This document shows, piece by piece, positions 1-6,790 of a stretch of 13,007 bases of DNA (position 1 is its first letter; each line of letters begins with the position of its first letter). A model generated the notes under the pieces. The model saw nothing but the letters and a program-made list of their open reading frames with translations, was not told the origin of the DNA and did not search any database. The DNA is from Chloroflexota bacterium. Lineage in GTDB: Bacteria > Chloroflexota > Anaerolineae > Aggregatilineales > Phototrophicaceae. The stretch is from positions 1 through 13,007 of the forward strand of contig JAADYY010000728.1 of the NCBI GenBank assembly GCA_010092805.1, in the 5' to 3' direction. A program made the translations under genes and the position numbers.

Positions 1-1
1 C

Positions 2-1051
2 TGGCCGACGCCGGCCATGCGCGAAGCGATGGCGAACGCCGTTCTGGGCGACGATGTTTACGGCGAAGACCCCACCGTCAACGCGCTGGAGGCGGAAGCC
101 GCCGCGCTGCTGGGCAAAGAGGCCGGATTGTTCGTCGTCAGCGGCACGATGGGTAACCTGACGGCGGTGCTGACTCACTGCGGGCGCGGCGATGAAGTCA
201 TCCTGGGCCATCAATCGCACATCTTCAACTACGAGTTGGGGAGTGTCGCGGCTTACGGCGGCATCCACCCGCACCCGCTGCCCGTGCAGCACGACGGCAC
301 CCTCGCACTCGACGCGATTCGTGCTGCGCTGCGCCCAAAGGTCGGCCACTTCCCCACCACGCGCTTGATCTGTCTGGAGAATACGCAGGGTGGGCGTTGG
401 GGCGCGCCGCTCAGCGCTGAGTATATCGGGCAGGTCGCCGAGATCGCGCGGGCCAACGACCTCAAGCTGCACATCGACGGTGCGCGGCTGTTCAACGCGG
501 CGGCGGCGCTGGAAACCCCGGCCCGCGAACTGGTCGCAGACGCCGACTCGGTGACCTTCTGCGTGTCGAAAGGGTTGTCCGCGCCGGTCGGGTCGGTGTT
601 GGTGGGCACGCAAGCATTCATCACGCACGCACGCAAAACGCGGCGCAGTTTGGGCGGCGGGCTGCGGCAGGCGGGGGTGCTGGCGGCGGCAGGGCTGGTC
701 GCCATCCGCGAGATGACTGACCGCCTCGTTGAAGATCACGCCAACGCGCGGACGCTGGCGCACGGCCTCGCGCAGATCCCCGGCGTCAGCATCGATTTGA
801 ACTATGTGCGCAGCAACATGGTCTTCTTCGCCCTCAATGACGACACGCCGATCAGCGCAGAGTCGCTCATTGAACGGCTGAAGGACGACTACAACATCAT
901 CGTGCGCCCGTACAGCGTCGAAGATCGCAGTTTCCGGCTGGTGACCCACTACTGGATCACGCCGGAGCATATCGAGCAGGTGCTGGCAGCATTCCGGGCC
1001 TTGATCCGCCCAACGATCACCGAAGCGCGCGCGCAGCTCGCGTCGGATTAA
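2..1051 (+). CDS. ltaE: Low-specificity L-threonine aldolase, 5' truncated by window edge
   Basis: A cytosolic PLP enzyme that cleaves L-threonine or allo-threonine to glycine and acetaldehyde. The frame is open from base 2 and reads WPTPAMREAM, which matches the usual 'TxPTPAMREAM' family start. The ATG at 17 is therefore internal and roughly 15-20 N-terminal residues lie outside the window. Counting from that ATG, family landmarks are GDDVYGEDPTVN (11-22), the PLP-stacking region HQSHIFNYE (65-73), HIDGARLFN with Asp154 and Arg157 (152-160), and the Schiff-base lysine Lys185 in CVSKGLS. The length fits a near-complete aldolase of about 345-360 residues. It ends 9 bases before the next gene and probably shares its transcript. 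The family is clear; the stereospecificity (L-threo or L-allo) cannot be read from sequence alone. Confidence 0.93.
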   Translation, partial: WPTPAMREAMANAVLGDDVYGEDPTVNALEAEAAALLGKEAGLFVVSGTMGNLTAVLTHCGRGDEVILGHQSHIFNYELGSVAAYGGIHPHPLPVQHDGTLALDAIRAALRPKVGHFPTTRLICLENTQGGRWGAPLSAEYIGQVAEIARANDLKLHIDGARLFNAAAALETPARELVADADSVTFCVSKGLSAPVGSVLVGTQAFITHARKTRRSLGGGLRQAGVLAAAGLVAIREMTDRLVEDHANARTLAHGLAQIPGVSIDLNYVRSNMVFFALNDDTPISAESLIERLKDDYNIIVRPYSVEDRSFRLVTHYWITPEHIEQVLAAFRALIRPTITEARAQLASD

Positions 1052-1060
1052 CGCGCCCCC

Positions 1061-1786
1061 ATGACTCAGCCAGAAGATCCCCGCGAGCCGCGCTGGTCGG
1101 CGGAGCCGCCTCCACCCGATCACGCACCCGTTGGGCAGCGGGTGACGCGGGTTCCGGCTCAGCGCGGCGGCATTGACCCGACGTTCGGGTTTCTGATTAC
1201 GTTGGCGCTGAGTATCGGCCTGATCCCGCTGATCCCGGCAAACACGGATCTACGCTACGTGGTCGCGTGGCTGGCGATGGCGGGCTTCGGTGTGGCGGCG
1301 TGGCTGCTGGGCAATACAGCGCGCATCGGGCGGGAAAGCACCGAGAATTTGGTGTGGGGCGTCACGTTCGGACTGATCCTGGCGGCACCGCTGCTGCTGG
1401 CCGGGGGCAGCACGCTCGAAACGACCGTCGATCTGCTGTTTCGCGTCGAAATCGACGGGCAGACACAGCAGCTCACCGCCGGGTCGGTGTTGGCGATGGT
1501 GGCCTTCGCTATGCCGCTGGCCGAAACGCTGTTCTTTCGCGGTTTCGTGCAGCAGACGCAGCCGCTGTGGTTGGTGGGGATTTACGGATCGGTGTGGTCG
1601 GTGCTGCTGTTCTTCCCCACGCTGGATATTATCGGCTTTCCGGTGGTGGCGGTCATCATTGGCACGACGCTGGTGATGATGAACCTGATTTATGCCTATG
1701 TGCGGCAGCGCAACGGGTTGGCGTCGGCTTGGCTGTGCCAGATCGTCGTCAATTTGGGTGTGCTGTTCCTGCCCTATCTGGCGTGA
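1061..1786 (+). CDS. CPBP-family-like membrane protein with degenerate active site
   Basis: A 241-residue membrane protein. A Pro-rich, charged cytosolic N-terminus (1-38) is followed by about six to seven hydrophobic segments, near 42-60, 67-84, 98-114, 142-154, 169-186, 192-213 and 222-240. The segment AETLFFRGFVQ (154-164) aligns with the CPBP intramembrane protease signature EExxxR. The first Glu (155) and Arg (160) are kept, but the second Glu is Thr156. The FxxxH motif expected in the following helix is absent (LLFFPTL), and the HxxxN motif appears as QIVVN, with Gln227 replacing His and Asn231 kept. In this family these residues form the glutamate/histidine centre of Rce1/CAAX-type proteases, so I infer a non-catalytic homologue. 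No ribosome binding site is visible. It starts 9 bases after the aldolase stop, so coupling to that gene is likely. The CPBP assignment is moderately sure; the function is unknown. Confidence 0.75.
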   Translation: MTQPEDPREPRWSAEPPPPDHAPVGQRVTRVPAQRGGIDPTFGFLITLALSIGLIPLIPANTDLRYVVAWLAMAGFGVAAWLLGNTARIGRESTENLVWGVTFGLILAAPLLLAGGSTLETTVDLLFRVEIDGQTQQLTAGSVLAMVAFAMPLAETLFFRGFVQQTQPLWLVGIYGSVWSVLLFFPTLDIIGFPVVAVIIGTTLVMMNLIYAYVRQRNGLASAWLCQIVVNLGVLFLPYLA

Positions 1787-1820
1787 TGCGGCGGCGCTAA
1801 TTGCGAAGGGATGCGAAGCG

Positions 1821-2687
1821 ATGCGGATTCTCGTGACGGGGGCGGCTGGGCGGCTGGGGGGCCGCCTGGTAGAGACGCTAGGCGCGCGCGATCATGCGGT
1901 GATCGGCGTGGATGTGGCGGATTTTGACATTGCCGATTTCGCCGCAACAAATCGGACAGTCGGGCAGATCGCCCCGGCGCTGATCATCCATGCGGCGGCC
2001 TGGACAGATGTAGACGGCTGTGCCCGCGACCCGGAACAAGCCCTCCGCGTCAACGGCTACGGCGCGCAGAATGTCGCGCTCGCGGCGGCAGCGGTCGGCG
2101 CGGCAATCCTGTATGTCAGCAGCAACGAGGTTTTCAGCGGCACGACGAAGCAGCCCTACCGCGAATACGACGCCACCGCGCCGATCAATCCCTACGGTTA
2201 CAGCAAATGGGTCGGCGAGCGCGCCGTGCTGACGCTCAATCCCCGGCATTACGTCGTGCGGACGGCCTGGCTGTTTGCGCACGGCGGCAAGAATTTCGTG
2301 CAGAGCATCCTCAATGCGGCGACGCAGGGTAAACCGCTCCGTGTGGTGACCGACGAGATCGCCAACCCCACCTACACCGACGATCTAGCCGCAGCCATCG
2401 CCGATTTGATCGAGACGGAGCGCTACGGGATCTATCATCTCGTCAATGAGGGCGCGTGCTCACGCTATGAGTTCGCGCGCCACATCCTGGATCGCACAGG
2501 GCATATCGAAACGCACATCGAGCCGATCACGCTGAGCGAATGGCCGCGCGCCTCGACGCCGCCCCCGTTCGCGGCGCTGGAGAATTTGCATGGCAAGCTG
2601 CTGGGCGTGACCCTGCGGCCCTGGCAAGCCGCCGTCGATGCATTTCTGGAACGCGAAGGCCGGATCGAGCGCGGGGCGGGCCGATGA
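1821..2687 (+). CDS. rfbD: RmlD-like dTDP-4-dehydrorhamnose reductase (SDR family)
   Basis: A 288-residue extended short-chain dehydrogenase/reductase. RmlD enzymes perform the last step of dTDP-L-rhamnose synthesis, the NAD(P)H reduction of dTDP-4-dehydro-L-rhamnose in the cytosol. Visible features are the Rossmann motif TGAAGRLGG (6-14), AAAWTDVDGC (58-67, compare AAYTxVDxAE in RmlD), the catalytic YxxxK as Tyr125-Lys129 in NPYGYSKW, RTAWLF, and the substrate-region segment DEIANPTYTDDLA. The usual STDYVFDG loop reads SSNEVFSG here, keeping a Ser at the catalytic Ser/Thr position. The frame is open upstream to 1692, but the Rossmann start puts the real ATG at 1821, with GAAGGG at 1805-1810 as a possible ribosome binding site. 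Its stop overlaps the next ATG. rmlA, rmlB and rmlC are not in the window, so another NDP-4-ketosugar is a possible substrate. Confidence 0.85.
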   Translation: MRILVTGAAGRLGGRLVETLGARDHAVIGVDVADFDIADFAATNRTVGQIAPALIIHAAAWTDVDGCARDPEQALRVNGYGAQNVALAAAAVGAAILYVSSNEVFSGTTKQPYREYDATAPINPYGYSKWVGERAVLTLNPRHYVVRTAWLFAHGGKNFVQSILNAATQGKPLRVVTDEIANPTYTDDLAAAIADLIETERYGIYHLVNEGACSRYEFARHILDRTGHIETHIEPITLSEWPRASTPPPFAALENLHGKLLGVTLRPWQAAVDAFLEREGRIERGAGR

Positions 2688-3679
2688 GCACGCCGCCCAC
2701 AGAAAACACCCTCAGCGGCCCCGGCGAACCCGATTTGCTGTCGGTTGTGATCCCGAACTGGAACGGCGCGCATCACCTACGCACCTGCCTTGATGCACTG
2801 GCCCGGCAGACGCACACCGAAATCGAAGTGATCGCCGTCGATAACGCCTCACACGACGAGTCGCAGGCGCTTATCTCAGGGGAGTATCCCTGGGTCAAGT
2901 TGATCGTGCTGCCAGAAAATCGCGGCTTCACGGGCGCTTGCAACGCCGGGATGATCGCGGCGCGGGGCGAATTTATCGCGCTGCTCAACAACGACACCGA
3001 AGTCGATGTGAGTTGGGCGGCGACGGTCGTGGCGGCGTTCGGGCGCAACCCGCAGATCGGGAGTGTGGCCAGCAAAATGCTGTTGTTCGACCGCCGCGAT
3101 CACATCCACACGACGGGCGATTTTTTCACCCTCGACGGGCGCGCTGGCAATCGTGGTGTATGGGAGCGCGACACCGGCCAATATGATCAGGAAGCCGAGG
3201 TGTTCAGCGCGTGCGGCGGCTCGTCGGCCTACCGCCGGGCGATGCTCGCCGAGATTGGCCTGCTGGATGACGACTTCTTTTTCTCCGGCGAAGATGTCGA
3301 TTTGGGGTGGCGGGCACAGTTGCGCGGCTGGCGCTGTCTTTACACACCTCAAGCAATCGTGTACCATCATTTAGCGGCGACTGGTGGCGGAGTCACCGCA
3401 AGTTATTACGACGGACGCAATTTGATCTTCATTCTGGTGAAAAATTATCCGGCGGCGCTGTGGCGCAAGCACGGCAGTGCGGTGCTCAGCGCACAGCGTA
3501 GGCTGGCGTGGGAAGCACTGCGCGCGTGGCGCGGTGAGGCCGCCCGCGCACGGCTGCGCGGTATGGTCGCCGGGATCGTAGGTATCCCGCGTATGTGGCC
3601 CAAACGCCGCGCGATTCAGGCAGGCTGCCGGGTGTCCAGCGCATATCTCGAGTCGATCTTGACACCGCCTCAATCATGA
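2684..3679 (+). CDS. Family 2 glycosyltransferase, rhamnosyltransferase (WbbL)-like
   Basis: A 331-residue GT-A glycosyltransferase, probably at the cytosolic face of the membrane, adding a sugar to a lipid-linked glycan. The N-terminal strand LSVVIPNWNG (19-28), VDNASHDES (52-60), PENRGFTGACNAG (77-89) and the metal/nucleotide motif LLNNDTEVD (100-108) are typical. SGEDVDLGWR (201-210) matches the catalytic-base region of WbbL-type rhamnosyltransferases, followed by YHH (227-229). There is no clear membrane helix. The ATG at 2684 overlaps the preceding TGA (ATGA); the open frame further upstream runs inside the rmlD gene in another phase and is not used. Lying next to an RmlD-like gene makes dTDP-L-rhamnose a reasonable donor, but that is inference from family and context. 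Donor and acceptor cannot be read from the sequence. Confidence 0.88.
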   Translation: MSTPPTENTLSGPGEPDLLSVVIPNWNGAHHLRTCLDALARQTHTEIEVIAVDNASHDESQALISGEYPWVKLIVLPENRGFTGACNAGMIAARGEFIALLNNDTEVDVSWAATVVAAFGRNPQIGSVASKMLLFDRRDHIHTTGDFFTLDGRAGNRGVWERDTGQYDQEAEVFSACGGSSAYRRAMLAEIGLLDDDFFFSGEDVDLGWRAQLRGWRCLYTPQAIVYHHLAATGGGVTASYYDGRNLIFILVKNYPAALWRKHGSAVLSAQRRLAWEALRAWRGEAARARLRGMVAGIVGIPRMWPKRRAIQAGCRVSSAYLESILTPPQS

Positions 3680-4509
3680 GTGATTCAGGCACAGCGCGTA
3701 TGATCTGGCGGGCGCGCGCCCAACACACTAACGGAGCCGAGTTGTTGAACCTCCCGAAACAGCCGCATCTGTCGATCATCATCCCGGCGCATAACGAAGA
3801 GCATCGGCTGCCGCACAGCCTGCCGAAGATCGATGCTTTTCTAAAAGCACAGCCGTATGAGGCTGAAGTCATCATTGTGGAGAACGGCAGCCACGACCGG
3901 ACGGTAGAGGTTGCGCGAGCGTATGCAGATGATCACCCATACGTGCGGGTGCTGGAGGTCGAGACACGCGGCAAGGGGTTGGCGGTCAAGGCGGGGATGC
4001 TGGCGGCGCACGGCGCGTATCGCTTCATCTGCGATGTGGATCTGTCGATGCCGATTGAGGATGTGACGGCCTTCCTGCCGCCGTACGCCGACGGCTACGA
4101 CATCAGCATCGCCACGCGCGAAGGGCCAGCCGCGCGCCGCGTGGGGGAGCCGGAGCATCGGCACATTATGGGCCGCATCAACAACTGGATCATCCAATTG
4201 GTAGCGGTGCGCGGCTTCGAGGATACGCAGTGCGGCTTCAAAATGTTCACCAAAGCCGCCGCTGAGGATCTGTTCAGTGTGCAGCAGATGTCCGGCATCG
4301 GCTTCGATGTCGAGATTCTGTTCATCGCCAAGCGGCGCGGCTATCGCGTCCGTGAAGTGCCCATCACATGGTACTTTGACCCCGACAGCCGCATCCGGCT
4401 GATCGGGGATACATTGAATATTTTGCGAGAGATCTGGCAAATCCGCCGGAATTGGAGCAAGGGAGCCTATGGCAAGGCAGCCATCAAAGACAGCCAGCCT
4501 GAACCATGA
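3676..4509 (+). CDS. Family 2 glycosyltransferase, ALG5/polyprenyl-phosphate glucosyltransferase-like
   Basis: A 277-residue GT-A enzyme resembling dolichyl-phosphate beta-glucosyltransferase (ALG5) and bacterial polyprenyl-phosphate hexose synthases. These move a sugar from a nucleotide donor to a polyprenyl phosphate, making a lipid-linked donor for later use across the membrane. Motifs are LSIIIPAHNEEHRLP (32-46), VENGSHDRT (68-76), ETRGKGLAVKAGM (96-108), the DxD motif as Asp120-Val-Asp122 in CDVDLSMP (usual form DADLSTP), and EDTQCGFKMF (182-191). No membrane helix is evident at either end, unlike eukaryotic ALG5. The ATG at 3676 overlaps the previous stop (ATGA). An alternative TTG at 3742 follows GGAG (3733-3736) by 5 bases and would begin just before the first family strand, so the N-terminal 22 residues are uncertain. 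Its 3' end overlaps the next gene by 41 bases. Confidence 0.86.
   Translation: MSDSGTARMIWRARAQHTNGAELLNLPKQPHLSIIIPAHNEEHRLPHSLPKIDAFLKAQPYEAEVIIVENGSHDRTVEVARAYADDHPYVRVLEVETRGKGLAVKAGMLAAHGAYRFICDVDLSMPIEDVTAFLPPYADGYDISIATREGPAARRVGEPEHRHIMGRINNWIIQLVAVRGFEDTQCGFKMFTKAAAEDLFSVQQMSGIGFDVEILFIAKRRGYRVREVPITWYFDPDSRIRLIGDTLNILREIWQIRRNWSKGAYGKAAIKDSQPEP
4459..4465 (+). promoter_or_regulatory. Ribosome binding site of rnhB inside the upstream glycosyltransferase gene
   Basis: AAGGGAG lies 3 bases before the ATG at 4469, within the coding region of the upstream glycosyltransferase. It supports a start that overlaps that gene by 41 bases. The spacing is short but workable. Confidence 0.5.
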
Positions 4510-5143
4510 GCACGCGCTGTGGGCGCTTGGCTTCCGCCGCATTGTGGGGCTGGATGAAGCTGGGCGCGGTGCCTGGGCCGGGCCGGTGGCGGCGGGGGCC
4601 GTTTGCCTGCCACCCCGCCGCGACGATCTACCTGAGATTCTGATGGGCGTCCGCGACAGCAAACAGATGACCGCGCGCGCGCGCACCCGCCTGATCGACC
4701 ACATCAAGGAAGCAGCGCTGGCATGGGGGGTTGGCAGCGCCACCCGCGCCGAGATCGACGATCTGGGCATCGTCCCGGCGACGTGTTTGGCGATGGAACG
4801 CGCGCTCGATCACTTGTGTACGCAGTTCCCGCAGATCGTGCCGGATTACCTGCTCGTGGACTCGATCAAGTGGCCGCTGCTGGAACAAACGGACATCGGT
4901 CACAGCGCCATGAAACGCGGCGATCAAGAGTCGCTGAGCATCGCGGCGGCCAGTGTGCTGGCCAAGGTTTGGCGCGACGAACAGATGATCGCGCTGGACG
5001 CCGCCTACCCAGAGTTCGGGTTCGCGCAGCACAAAGGCTACGGCGTCGATAAACATCAAGCGGCGCTGCGCAAACACGGCCCCACGCCGCTGCACCGCAC
5101 CACGTTCAAGCCGGTGCGGCTGGCGAATGAGCGCGCCCGATGA
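4469..5143 (+). CDS. rnhB: Ribonuclease HII
   Basis: A 224-residue cytosolic endonuclease that cuts the RNA strand of RNA/DNA hybrids and starts removal of single ribonucleotides misincorporated into DNA. The acidic metal centre is complete: Asp29 and Glu30 in GLDEAGRGAWAGPV, Asp131 in DYLLVDSIK, and Asp152 in KRGDQESLSIAAAS, corresponding to the DE-D-D set of bacterial RNase HII. Other markers are RDSKQM (62-67), LAKVWRDE (164-171), HKGYG (188-192) and GPTPLHRTTF (204-213). The length is normal for the family. The start at 4469 is the only Met upstream of the first motif. Its position between glycosyltransferase and HAD genes is probably an operon accident rather than a sign of function in glycan synthesis. 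Its stop overlaps the next ATG. Confidence 0.96.
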   Translation: MARQPSKTASLNHEHALWALGFRRIVGLDEAGRGAWAGPVAAGAVCLPPRRDDLPEILMGVRDSKQMTARARTRLIDHIKEAALAWGVGSATRAEIDDLGIVPATCLAMERALDHLCTQFPQIVPDYLLVDSIKWPLLEQTDIGHSAMKRGDQESLSIAAASVLAKVWRDEQMIALDAAYPEFGFAQHKGYGVDKHQAALRKHGPTPLHRTTFKPVRLANERAR

Positions 5144-5655
5144 CCGAGAAGCCGCCGCTGCAACACATCAAAGCCGTCGCCTTTGATCTGGGCGGAACGC
5201 TGCTGGACATCGCCCGGCTTTCGGTGCAGGGCGCGCCGCCCTACACCGTGATCCCCGGCGTGGTTGAGACGCTGGCCGCCCTCGAAGGCCGTGTGATCTG
5301 CTGTGTGGCGTCCAACAGCGAGCTGGCCGGGCATGTGCTGGCCCGCGATATGGCGGCAGTGGGGATCAGCGGCTACTTCACGCAGGTCTTCACGTCGCAC
5401 AGCATCGGCGTGGGCAAACCCAACCCCCGATTCTTTCGTGCGCTGCTGTCCACGCTCGAAATCGCGCCGGGCGCTTGTGTGATGATCGGCGACAGTTACC
5501 CGGCGGACATCGTGGGCGCGAAGGCCGTCGGTATGCACACGATCTGGTACGCGCCGCGCACCACCGCCGCGCAGACGCCCGATGCCGATGTCGTGATCAC
5601 ATCAATGGGCGGGGTGATCCCGGCGCTTGAGCAAATCGAGGCGAGTCTGGCGTGA
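5140..5655 (+). CDS. Capless HAD-superfamily hydrolase
   Basis: A 171-residue soluble HAD protein, probably a small-molecule phosphatase. Motif I is AFDLGGTLLD with nucleophile Asp16; the usual second Asp, the general acid/base, is Gly18. Motif II is Ser58 in VASNSE, motif III is Lys93 in GVGKPNPRFF, and motif IV is Asp118 and Asp123 in GDSYPADIVGA. There are only about 22 residues between motif I and the following core helix, so no C1 cap domain is present and the active site would be open, as in HADs acting on large substrates or with partner proteins. The ATG overlaps the rnhB stop (ATGA), and the gene's own stop overlaps the GTG of the glycosyltransferase. It may act on a sugar or lipid-linked intermediate of the operon, but that is only context. 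Gly at this position occurs in other HADs, so activity is not excluded. Confidence 0.85.
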   Translation: MTEKPPLQHIKAVAFDLGGTLLDIARLSVQGAPPYTVIPGVVETLAALEGRVICCVASNSELAGHVLARDMAAVGISGYFTQVFTSHSIGVGKPNPRFFRALLSTLEIAPGACVMIGDSYPADIVGAKAVGMHTIWYAPRTTAAQTPDADVVITSMGGVIPALEQIEASLA

Positions 5656-6776
5656 AACTCGCGCTGGTGCATGACTGGCTCAACCAGCGCGGTGGTGCCG
5701 AAGACGTGCTGGAAACGCTGGTCGCAACCTACCCAGACAGCCCGATTTACACGAGTCTCTACGCGCCCGACATCATGCCCGATGTGTATCGCGCGTGGGA
5801 TCTGCGCCCGCTGTGGTCGGATCGGCTGCCGGGCATTCGGGCACATCACCAACCCTACCTGCCGATCTACCCGCTGGCGTGGGGTGGGCTGGATCTCTCC
5901 GAATACGATGTCATCCTCAGCAACAAGAGCGGCTTCTGTCACGGCGTGCAGCACGACGCCGAAACGCTGCACATCTGCTACTGCCTGGCACCAACGCGCT
6001 ATGTGTGGCAGCTTGAAAGCTACATCGCGCGTGAGGGGCTGGGCAAACCTGCCGAGATCGCCCTGCGCCCGTTGATCGCGGCGCTGCGGCGCTGGGATTA
6101 CGCGGCGGCCCAGCGCGTCGATGTCTTCATCGCCATCTCGACCGATATTCAGGCACGCATCCAGCGCTACTATCACCGCACCTCGGAGATCATCTACCCC
6201 CCGGTCGCCACTGATCGGTTTCAACCCGCAGCGACCGTTGACGATTACTATCTCGTTGTCTCGCGGCTGATCCCGTACAAGCGCATCGATCTAGCGGTGC
6301 AGGCCGCGACTCGGTTGGGGCTGCCGCTCAAGGTGGGCGGCAAGGGCCGTGACCTGGAGCGGCTGCAAGCGCTGGCCGGGCCGACGGTCGAATTTCTCGG
6401 CTATGTGCCCGACGACGATCTGCCCGATTTGATGGCGCGCTGCCGGGCATTCATTTTCCCCGGCTTCGAGGATTTCGGCATCACGCCCGTGCAGGCCCAG
6501 GCCGCCGGGCGTCCCGTGATCGCGTATGGGGCGGGCGGCGCGCTCGATACCGTCATCCCCGGCCAGACGGGCGTCCATTTCACCGAACAAACCGTCGAGC
6601 GCCTGGCAGCGGCACTCGACGATTTCGACCCGGCGGCCTATGATCCAGCCGTGATCCGCGCACATGCCCTGCAATTCGACACCGCCGTCTTTCAGCGCCA
6701 GATCCGCGCTTACGTCGAGCGGGCATGGGGGAAGTTCCGCCCCGCGCGCAATGCCCCTGACGCCCCGATCAACTAG
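5652..6776 (+). CDS. Family 4 glycosyltransferase (GT-B, WbaZ-like)
   Basis: A 374-residue retaining GT-B glycosyltransferase. The N-terminus KLALVHDWLNQRGGAEDVLE (2-21) is the acceptor-domain start typical of GT4 enzymes of the WbaZ/mannosyltransferase type. The C-terminal Rossmann domain shows VVSRLIPYKRIDLAVQA (202-218), GGKGRD (229-234), VEFLGYV (246-252), and the donor-binding segment GFEDFGITPVQAQAAGRPVIA (271-291). The EX7E motif reads Glu273-x7-Gln281, so the second Glu is Gln. It starts with GTG overlapping the HAD stop (GTGA). It is the last gene of the run and stops 14 bases before a converging gene, with no terminator hairpin between. It probably extends a lipid-linked or surface glycan with the other transferases of the operon. 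The donor sugar (mannose, rhamnose or other) cannot be decided from sequence. Confidence 0.9.
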   Translation: MKLALVHDWLNQRGGAEDVLETLVATYPDSPIYTSLYAPDIMPDVYRAWDLRPLWSDRLPGIRAHHQPYLPIYPLAWGGLDLSEYDVILSNKSGFCHGVQHDAETLHICYCLAPTRYVWQLESYIAREGLGKPAEIALRPLIAALRRWDYAAAQRVDVFIAISTDIQARIQRYYHRTSEIIYPPVATDRFQPAATVDDYYLVVSRLIPYKRIDLAVQAATRLGLPLKVGGKGRDLERLQALAGPTVEFLGYVPDDDLPDLMARCRAFIFPGFEDFGITPVQAQAAGRPVIAYGAGGALDTVIPGQTGVHFTEQTVERLAAALDDFDPAAYDPAVIRAHALQFDTAVFQRQIRAYVERAWGKFRPARNAPDAPIN

Positions 6777-6790
6777 CAAGAGCAATCCGC

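Noticed and set aside
1267..1800. Second + strand frame overlapping the CPBP-like gene
   Set aside because: The translation is Arg/Gly-rich and lacks hydrophobic or family patterns, while the other frame encodes a proper multi-helix membrane protein.
4674..4685. Alternating GC run (possible Z-DNA)
   Set aside because: It lies within rnhB and encodes the Thr-Ala-Arg-Ala-Arg stretch; short alternating GC runs are expected in such GC-rich coding DNA.
3841..4770. Long minus-strand open frame (309 codons) across the ALG5-like gene and rnhB
   Set aside because: It is antisense to two genes with clear catalytic motifs. Its translation is Arg/Ala/Pro-rich without recognisable domains, as expected for a shadow frame in high-GC DNA.
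5496..6224. Minus-strand open frame (242 codons) opposite the HAD and GT4 genes
   Set aside because: The + strand proteins have convincing family motifs, while the antisense translation has none. Long stop-free antisense frames are normal at this GC content.
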